A stretch of DNA of 64,000 bases from contig NC_058161.1 in NCBI RefSeq assembly GCF_020080835.1, forward strand, positions 16,605,603 to 16,669,602, given 5' to 3'. A model generated the notes under the pieces. That model did no database searches. It was not told the DNA's origin and saw nothing but the letters and a program-made list of their open reading frames with translations. Positions within the stretch are counted from its first letter, which is position 1, and each line of letters opens with the position of its first letter. This stretch comes from Cotesia glomerata. Taxonomy: Eukaryota; Arthropoda; Insecta; Hymenoptera; Braconidae. Positions 56,691 to 64,000 of the stretch are shown here, piece by piece. The position numbers were made by a program, and so were the translations under genes.

Positions 56691-56884
56691 TAAAGATTGA
56701 TTAATAAAAATTCAATAATTGAAAGTATTAAATGAAGAAAAAATTTTTCTACATTCCATAATTTTTAATAATTTAAAAATTTTTTTGCATAATCAAAATC
56801 ATCCAAGCGGCATAAAAATTTTTCTGGTAATTCTAACAATTTTTACTTGAAAAAGATCTTAAAAATTTATTTTTTTGAAGCGCC

Positions 56885-57167
56885 CAGTCAGCTGACATTT
56901 CTAAGATGGCGCAACAGATTAAAAAACAACAATATAACTGTCATAACTCAGTACTTGTATTGATACTCAACAAGTGAAAGGAATCCATCCTACTAACCGG
57001 CAAGCATTCAATAAAAATAATAATAACCCGTTTCTGTCTAATTACACAATAATTTATCGGAAATGTAAGTAGATTGATTAAATACATATATAAATAAAAT
57101 TATATATATATCTTTTCAGGCTATTTTATTGATATATACTTTTATTCTCAGCAGTAAGAAAGTCACA
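56885..57167 (+). promoter_or_regulatory. Dhpr promoter and 5' UTR with possible leader intron
   Basis: CTAAGATGGCGCAACAG (56902-56919) contains an AAGATGGCG YY1-like element common in TATA-less housekeeping promoters. A donor-like AAAT-GTAAGT stands at 57065, and acceptors TCTTTTCAG (57119) or TTTATTCTCAG (57151) precede the ATG, so a short intron in the leader is likely. Confidence 0.45.
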
Positions 57168-58863
57168 ATGGCATCCAACGTTTTGGGACGTGTTTTTATT
57201 TACGGAGGCAAAGGAGCTCTTGGATCTGTATGTGTCAGTCAATTTAAGGCCAAAAGATGGGTAATTATTATTTTAACTTTTATTTAAATATTAATTAACA
57301 ATACTATTAATTTAATTCATTTATTATTGTGTTAATAAAATTTAATTTTTAGAAAGAGTTTTTAAAACAGCTGTTGAAATTTTCTATTTTTTTAAATTGG
57401 ACCGTAAAATATGACAGAAAAATATTATTTTTTATAAAAAATATTTTTTATTTTTTAACTTTATAGAAAAAATTTGCCAAGGTTAGGTTAAGAAATTTTT
57501 ATTTTTTACAATTTATCAAATCAATTTTGATTTGTTTATTTTTAAGAAATTGCCTCAATAAAATTCTTGAGTTAATTTTTTTATATAAATAATTTAGTTA
57601 AAAGTTTGAAAATAAAAAAATGTCTGTTTATTTTGATTTATAATTGACATGTAGAAATTAAAAAAATTATGTGTCAATTTTCTAAAAATATTTTACACTG
57701 AATTTTAGAAAATATTTATTGAAACATATTAAAATATTTGTTGAAAAATTAAATACTAGTCAGAAAATAAAAATCAACGTAGAAAATTTTAGGAAATAAA
57801 AAATACAAATTTTTTAAAAATAATTTGGTCAAATTAAAAAAATATTTATTCGAAAAAAGTAATTAAAAATTTTTTATTGACATTGAAAAAAAAAAAAATT
57901 TTTTTTTTATCAAAAATCGCATCAATAATTTTTTAATAAATTTCTTTTGATTTTTATTAATAAAAATCGATTTGTTGAAAATAAAAAAATTAAAAAAATG
58001 TCTTTTAATTTTTATTAAAAAAACAAAATTAACACGTCGGAATTTCAAACAATTATTGATAAATTTTTTCTCGGTATCTTTCACTACAATTTAATTCAAT
58101 AATTATTTTTGATATAATTATTAATTTGTTAAAAAATTAAATAATTAAAATTTGTTTCTAATAATTAACATTAAAATTAAATAAATATTTATTTAATCAA
58201 AATGATTAAAAGTTTCATTAATTTTTAAATTAATTTCATTTTTATTTTTATTAAAATAATTTATTTTTTTTTTAAATTAAAACATTTTTCTTTCAAAAAT
58301 GACATCAAAAATTTTTTAATAAATTCGTAAAATTTCCAGTGGGTCGGAAACATCGACATGAAAGAAAATGAGTCAGCAGACGCGAACATAGTAGTAAATA
58401 GCAGCCACACTTGGAAGGAGCAAGAGTCAGCAATAATTTCCCAGATGAAAGAAATCCTCAAGGACGAAAAATTAGACGGGATAATTTGCGTGGCTGGAGG
58501 TTGGGCCGGAGGAAACGCGGCCCACAAAGACTTCCTGGAGAATAGTGAGCTGATGTGGAAGCAGAGTGTCTGGAGCTCGACGATTGCTAGCAGCATAGCT
58601 GTCCACTACCTGAAGGAAGGAGGGTTCCTGTCTTTGACTGGCGCCAAGGCTGCTCTAGAAGGGACTCCTGGGATGATCGGGTACGGAATGGCCAAGGCTG
58701 CTGTTCACCAGCTCACCAAGTCCTTGGCTGACGAAAACAGCGGTCTACCCAAGGAGGCCATGGTCGTCTCTATTTTGCCGGTCACTTTGGACACTCCGAT
58801 GAATCGAAAATGGATGGCCAAGGCTGATTCTACTTCTTGGACACCGTTGGAGTTCGTGTCAGA
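57168..58863 (+). CDS. Dhpr: Dihydropteridine reductase (QDPR/Dhpr), 3' end missing
   Basis: Coding exons 57168-57260 and 58340-58863 join in phase (KRW then WVGNID) to 205 residues plus two bases at the donor AGA-GTATGT. It reduces quinonoid dihydrobiopterin to tetrahydrobiopterin with NADH, the cofactor of aromatic amino-acid hydroxylases. Seen: nucleotide-binding loop YGGKGALGS (12-20), CVAGGWAGGNA (81-91), MWKQSVWSS, GAKAALEGTPGMIGYGMAK with the short-chain-dehydrogenase YxxxK pair (Y146, K150), and LPVTLDTPMNRKWM and SWTPLEF. Human QDPR is 244 residues, from memory, so about 35-40 residues are lacking. The exon encoding them was not found up to 64000, so the last intron is over 5.1 kb. 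An alternative reading without splicing adds only YVDFFFFFVK before a stop and is unlikely. Confidence 0.9.
57261..58339 (+). other. Dhpr intron 1
   Basis: AT-rich, no recognised repeat. Short open frames here are low-complexity Lys/Phe/Asn. Confidence 0.5.
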
Positions 58864-58975
58864 GTATGTTGATTTTTTTTTTTTTTTTGTTAAATATGTT
58901 TTTTTGTAGGGATAATGTCATATTAAAGTAGTTGTCGTGGTTAAGGTATACCGTCAGAAAATTCTAAATTTTTGT

Positions 58976-59500
58976 ACACGGAAAAAAAATTGAAGGAATT
59001 TTTACTATTTCACTATCGTAATTTTTATTGAATAAAAGAGTAGCGGTGGACTATACTTCTTATTTTGTAATTTTTACAATCTACTATTGTAATTTTTTTT
59101 TTTTTTATTAAATATTTATTTATTGACTTAATATTTTTTATGTACATATTTTTTTTTCTCTTTTGATACTTTTTGCACATATGCAATATTGTTTACACTT
59201 ACAATACCATGCCTATTTGGCTAACTTGCATTATATGTAGTTTACAGTAATGATATAGTTTACGAACAGTATGATTTAGTTTATAGATAGATTTTACAGG
59301 AAAAGTTTACAAAAAGAAAAAACCTGCACGTGATATAGTTAAAAACAATAATAATAAAAATAATTCCATTGTAAATTTTATCCTACAAACAAGACTAGCA
59401 AGAGACTTAAAAAGCCGAATACTATAGAGCAAATTATACAATATGTGTTTGTGAACTTTACAATTCAACTATTGTAAAAATTCACAGTTGGTTTTTTTAA
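58976..59500 (+). mobile_element. CACGGAAAA-type element, left portion
   Basis: TA-CACGGAAAAAAAATTGAAGG with TTTTTACTATTTCACTATCG and repeated ACTATTGTAAAAATT phrases. A related right end (TTTTTTTCCGTG-TA) occurs at 63520-63536. The local right boundary is not clear and may be cut by the element at 59503. Confidence 0.4.
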
Positions 59501-59502
59501 AA

Positions 59503-60174
59503 AAGTTTGGAAAATCTAAATGAGCATGCCTTAAGCGCTCATGTCATACATAAATTATTTAGATCATAACAAAAATTATTCGTTTTTAATTTGAATTTTC
59601 CCGCGAGTAGTATTATCCCCTATGTAGGTCGAACTAAAGAAAAATTTTAACAGATGCTAAAACAGTTAGTAATCACACCATCATGTATGTATAGTTTCTA
59701 CTTGTTTATAGTTATTTCAATTCTGTTTATGAAAAATAATATGTATGGCTGCCGAAATCGCAAAAAAAGTCACCGAACTGACAATCGAAAAAAATTAACT
59801 GTATCGAAACGGAATTATTTTGACACGCAATTTTCACAAGGGTTTTGATAAACTTCCTCAGGAATAAAACAAAAAAAAAATTAAATCGTGAAAGTGATTT
59901 TTGACAAAGTTGTGGTGTTATCAAGCCCATAGCTCCCGTGAATACCACGCTCTTATTCATTTAATTCATCAGAAAAACGAGTTTTTTTTTAGAAATCTTA
60001 TTTAATCGATAAGAAAATTTTTTTAACGTGTTCTATAGTTACTATTATCTATTTCAATATGCTTTTTATCCATAATTTTTTTCGTTTAATTTATGAAAAT
60101 CACGTTTTAATCGAAATCACGATTTTTTGGCGAGAGTAGAGCATACCTGCGCGCTTCGCGCTTAAGGCATGCAA
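59503..60174 (+). mobile_element. TIR element family 'GCACGCCTCATA', copy 4
   Basis: AAGTTTGGAAAATCTAAATG then GCATGCCTTAAGCGC at the left, GCGCGCTTCGCGCTTAAGG CATGCAA at the right. The tips differ from other copies by compensating changes (GCATGCCTTAA/TTAAGGCATGC). Confidence 0.7.
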
Positions 60175-60189
60175 TAAATTTTAGGGAGG

Positions 60190-60327
60190 GAGAGAGATAG
60201 GAGGTTGGGCTAATTGATACCTATACAGTAGCCGAAAAAACAGGTTGGAAATTTTATCCTATCCGGGAATCGAATCCAGATCTCTTAGTTGGCAGCCAGA
60301 TACTCTACCTCTACGCTATCCGAGGTT
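60190..60327 (-). mobile_element. tRNA-derived SINE fragment
   Basis: On the minus strand: CCTCGGATAGCGTAGAGGTA, TCTGGCTGCCAACTAAGAG, GATCTGGATTCGATTCCCGG. This has the shape of a tRNA with D-, anticodon- and T-arms, a near-consensus B box (GATTCGATTCC) and the same CTCGGATAGC head as the SINE at 54766. Its tail reads CGGCTACTGTATAGG..CAACCTCCTATCTC. Confidence 0.6.
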
Positions 60328-61341
60328 TTTTTTTTTTTATTCTAGCGTTTATTTATTTAAATCATTGATACATAGATATAAACATAATACACAGGTATAA
60401 ACGTAAGACCTGTTACTTAAAATAAATTGTCTACCTGGCCCATACGGGCTCTCATACACGGAAAAAAGTAAACTGTAATAAATACCAGTCGATTTATAAT
60501 AAGTAATGATCAACTGCTAAAAATTACCATTTCAAACAGTAAAATCGTGATTTTACTATTCAATTAATAATATTTACCATTTAAACGTTACAATTTACTC
60601 TTTACATGGAAGAAAATACTATTTCAAACAGTAATATTCGCTATGTGAATGTCTAAAATATTAAAGTATAATAATTAAGAATTCAGACTTTGATATTTAT
60701 CATTTCGTACCTAAAAAATGATGTTATGATATGTAAAAAGTATAAAATAAAGTTAGTAAATTTCAAATACAAGCAACGTCAATATTTACAAAGTAAAATG
60801 GTAAATTTTAAACGCAACGCTAAAAATCAAACTGTAATTATTGACTTGCTTGAAATGGTAAAATGTATATTTTAAAAGTATAATTTTTACTGTTTCAAAT
60901 GTTAAATTCTCCCACAGTAAGACCCCCTTCTCTTTCATCTAAGTTTCCCTTCTCCTCATAATATGGACTATATATTGAAATGGCAATTTTTACTGTTTGA
61001 AACTGTAATTTTTTAAGATGAAAGAGTCGTTATTTACTATAGTGACAACTACTAATCACTTATTTTGGATATTAAATTATAAATTGTGGCTTTTATACTT
61101 TCTACATTAAGCTCTGTAATATTTATATTTTTGCCACCCCGATGTCCGCTTTACTGTTTGAAACTATAAAAATTAACCGGAATCCGAGTGAATATTAGTT
61201 TACTTTTTTCCGTGTAGAGGATAACATAAATGATATTTCTTAATACCTGATAAGCCTCAGGGGCTGTACATAGTGAAGTAAATAGTATAGTTTTTCTTAT
61301 TCTTATTGTGTTAAATACATAAAGTGTTAATACATGATTTA
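60328..61341 (-). mobile_element. Poly-A retroelement 3' tail split by a MITE
   Basis: 60328-60456 and 61217-61341 are joined once the MITE at 60457-61214 is removed. On the minus strand they run GTACAGCCCCTGAGGCTTAT, GCCCGTATGGGCCAGGTAG, AAATAAATAAACGCTAGAAT and end in poly-A at 60328. This resembles the 3' UTR of a LINE; no coding part is left to classify it. Confidence 0.5.
60457..61214. mobile_element. MITE with CACGGAAAAAAGTAAACT ends
   Basis: 758 bp, CACGGAAAAAAGTAAACTG at the left, AGTTTACTTTTTTCCGTG at the right, TA on both sides. The interior repeats AAACAGTAAAAT and TTTACTGTTTGAAAC motifs. Non-coding. Confidence 0.87.
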
Positions 61342-61343
61342 TA

Positions 61344-62039
61344 CACAGAAAGAATGGTTCACTTGAACCAAGAAAATATTTTTCTTGCTAATTATTTTCT
61401 TGAGCGAAAAAAATTTTTTTTTTTGACACAAGAAATTTCACTTATTCCAACAAAATTAATTCTCTTGCTTCAAGAAATACGTATCTTGATCCAAGACAAT
61501 TTATTTAAATCAAGAAAATTTTCTTGTTTTGAGAAAATTTTTCTCTTGCTCCAAAAAATTAAGTTCTTGACAGAAGTAAATTTTCTTGTCTTGAGAAAAT
61601 TTTTCTCTTGCTCCAAAAAATTAAATATCTCGATAATAACTTTCATTAATATTTTTATTGACGAATATGTCAAATGGGAAGATCAAATAATATTGAACCA
61701 TTTTCTTTCATTCAATATGTATAATTGGGTGCTAAAATAATCTAAAATGGGTATCAAATATTCAAGAAAAAAATTTTCTCAAGGTGAGAAAATTTTGTTC
61801 TCAGCTGAAGTAGGTGGCGCTGCTTCCCTAAAGTATCTAAAAATCTTGATCCAATATAAAAATTTATTGTATCAAGTATTTATAATAATTTGAATTAAGA
61901 AAAATTACTTCCACCAAGAATAGAATTTCAAGAAAAATTTTTACTTCGGCCAAGACAACTTCGGTCTTCCTTCGGGCACCCGAAAATTTACTTGAGCCAA
62001 GAATTTTATTCTCCAGTCAAGAAATCTTTTTTTTTTGTG
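61344..62039 (-). mobile_element. TIR element (CACAGAAA family), copy 2
   Basis: CACAGAAAGAATGGTTCACTT at the left and CTTTTTTTTTTGTG at the right, TA on both sides. It is the inverted counterpart of 28984-29723 (CCAAGACAACTTCGGTCTTC, CTTGCTCCAAAAAATTAA). The 138-codon frame within it is a by-product of CTTGNNCAAGA repeats. Confidence 0.83.
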
Positions 62040-62146
62040 TACTAGTTAGCCTAAAAAAGAAACTTGATTTTTTCATAAAAAAGGCTTACGTTATTAGAAT
62101 AGTACATGAGAGACATTAAATCAACAACAATTAAAATTAAAAAAAA

Positions 62147-62814
62147 AAGTTTGGAAAATCCAAAAGTGCACGCCTCATAATGCTCATTCATTTTTTAAGA
62201 AAAAATAAATTGTGTAACTGATAAAAAAAAGAAAATTATAATTAAGTAATTTCTTACAGTATTTTTTTTTTTTTTTTTTTAATATCAACGCCCTTTTTTC
62301 TTGTTATATGCGCACGCAGTCTAAAAAAATCTAGCTTTATCAAGTGGCGCCATAGTTTTCACGTGACAAATAAGAAAAATTCGTTTGTCTTTGTACGGTT
62401 ATATCGTAATAAATTTTAATAAAAATTCAATTTAAAAAAAAAAATACGTAAACTAGGCTACTGATATGAAATACGGACCCAGTTCATCGCATTCGTAAAC
62501 TAATAAAAAAGGTCCGGTCTTGAAATATCAATTTGTTCGGGAGTAATCATTGGTACATCCAAAATGGGGTGACATCCGGACGTCCACGTAAAATTTTTTT
62601 CAAAACGTTTTTTTTTTTAAAATAGCAACATGAAATGATTTTAGAAAGTAAAAGATGGTTTAATTTAAGTGTTTTCTCCGTGTACATCTACTTATATTAT
62701 TGTATAAGTGTAATATGGTTATGATAGAGACATTTAAAGATCACAAAATTGCTTGACCTTGACGAGTCGAGTATAAAGCACAACCTCACGCGCTTCGCGC
62801 TATGAGGCGTGCAA
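62147..62814 (+). mobile_element. TIR element family 'GCACGCCTCATA', copy 5
   Basis: AAGTTTGGAAAATCCAAAAG then TGCACGCCTCATAATGC at the left, CGCGCTTCGCGCTATGAGG CGTGCAA at the right. Closest to copies 1 and 3. Confidence 0.83.
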
Positions 62815-62908
62815 TATAACATAATAATAGAATAGAACAAGATGACAAAAAGAAAGAGGAAGCTATTAAAAGAGAACAACAAAACAATTAAAGAAAAAGA
62901 ACTTGTGA

Positions 62909-63237
62909 TTAGGTGAGCCACCAATACTCTTTGCGGGAATGAGGTTTATTTGTTGTATCTTTGAGGGGTATTGAGGTGCAGTATTTCAGGTCTAAGAATG
63001 ATAATGCTTTTGGGTCATAAGTAATAGCTTTTATGTTGGGACCTCTTTTGACGTGGTATATTAGGGGTATACTGTTTGAGTCTTGTACGTAGCCCAGACT
63101 GTCCAAGTAAGTGAATATTTCGGGAGGAGTGAATCCCGACTTCATTGCTATTTGAAAATATTCTGGTTGTGGGTAAAATAGACCAGATATTAAGCTGTTT
63201 ATGTTTATTGTGGAGACTCTATCCGAGGTAATCTAAT
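62909..63237 (-). CDS. Unidentified ORF or exon fragment
   Basis: On the minus strand the frame is open from about 63228 (ITSDRVSTININ) through ATG at 63145 (MKSGFTPPEIF) to a TAA at 62909-62911. It reads LDSLGYVQDSNSIPLIYHVK, TYDPKALSFLDLKYC and ends SRKEYWWLT. The amino-acid composition is balanced and the base composition less AT-rich than around it, so it looks like true or recently true coding sequence. An upstream TAG is in frame just before, and GGATAG could be a splice acceptor. I do not recognise the family. It may be a host exon, or a remnant of a larger mobile element. Confidence 0.35.
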
Positions 63238-64000
63238 ACCCCTGTCCTTAAACATTTACATAAACACGGAATCTAGTGCTGTGCACGGCCATCACTCACA
63301 CTAATTGAAAAAAAATCCAATTCAACTATTGTAAAATTTGTTATAATTCTATTGGAAAGATACAGAGGCAGCACTGGAAATTTTAATATCTTACTTTTTA
63401 CAATAGTAAGTTGTAAAATTTCATGAGTAAATAGTAAATTTTCTTCTAAAATATTTGAAAATTAATAGTAATAAAAGTATAGTCCAGCTTTACAATAGTT
63501 GTATCGTAAATTTTCCCAGAAATTTTTTTCCGTGTATATTTATTAAGGACATGATGATACAATTACCCTTAAAATTTTAAGTCGATTGACCTATAACCCG
63601 AGATGAATTCAATTAAAAATTGGACATTTAACATTGATTGCATACGCTCTCTGCAGTTCTGTACCACTTTGTTGTTTATGAAAAAAAAACTAATTATCAT
63701 AAACTTTCAAAAAACTGACAGTCTTTTAATGTATTTGTTGTGAGTTTAAAGAAAAAAATAAAAGAAAATTTTTGATCGTCTAATTATTTGTAAATAACGG
63801 ATTAAAGTTCAACAATTTATGAAAAAGTATATATCTACGGAGTCGGACAGAAACAGATGTATGGGTTGCGTCTCCACGGGTACAGTCTTGCGTAAAAATT
63901 ATGGATTACTTAGCTACAAGCTCATATAATTTTTCGGTGGGTATAATCTCCAATTTTTTGACAATATTGTACCATGACAACTACCTTAAGGTCTTTAAAA
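63238..64000. other. Right-edge intergenic or Dhpr intronic sequence
   Basis: It contains a TTTTTTTCCGTG-TA element end near 63536, with ACTATTGTAAAA phrases as at 58976. A less AT-rich patch at 63835-63900 (CGGAGTCGGACAGAAACAG, GGGTTGCGTCTCCACGGG) shows no long frame. No exon completing Dhpr was found here. Confidence 0.4.

Noticed and set aside
61324..61740. 138-codon plus-strand frame
   Set aside because: It lies wholly within a CACAGAAA-family MITE, with an open frame on the opposite strand too; an artefact of CTTG..CAAG repeats.

Overview
Animal genomic DNA, very AT-rich, with short GT-AG exons, introns packed with transposons, an R1-type LINE fragment and TA-flanked MITEs. The genes are insect orthologues (shotgun/E-cadherin with one laminin-G domain, Kcmf1, Exd2, Dhpr). 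Together these point to an insect, probably a hymenopteran such as a parasitoid wasp. The species cannot be fixed from the window, and the hymenopteran guess is inference.

Layout. 1-1001: decayed R1-clade LINE running off the left edge. 2108-11799 (+): Exd2-like DEDDy exonuclease, seven coding exons. 15878-32042 (-): shotgun-like classical cadherin, six coding exons, tail-to-tail with Exd2. 39326-50752 (-): KCMF1-type E3 ubiquitin ligase, eight coding exons, in tandem with shotgun. 57168-58863 (+): dihydropteridine reductase, head-to-head with KCMF1 across about 6 kb of repeats; its last coding exon lies beyond the window or was not recognised. A short unidentified ORF lies at 62909-63237 (-). 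All exon joins were worked out by hand from splice sites, reading phase and recalled family conservation. No transcript evidence was available.

The genes share no pathway: DNA end resection/mitochondrial nuclease, adherens-junction adhesion, ubiquitination and tetrahydrobiopterin recycling. Most of the window is repeat. The two main layers are (1) a 120-135 bp tandem satellite whose only strongly kept part is a hairpin (TGCATTGA, about 8 nt, TCAATGCA), present as blocks in introns of three genes and in every large intergenic stretch, and (2) several families of TIR elements, mostly with TA target duplications, inserted into the satellite and into each other up to three or four deep. Paralogous copies inside the window serve as empty sites for several nested insertions, so the order of insertion can be read directly. 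Three copies of one mariner-type MITE sit in introns of Exd2 and KCMF1, and one of them makes up about 96% of the last KCMF1 intron.
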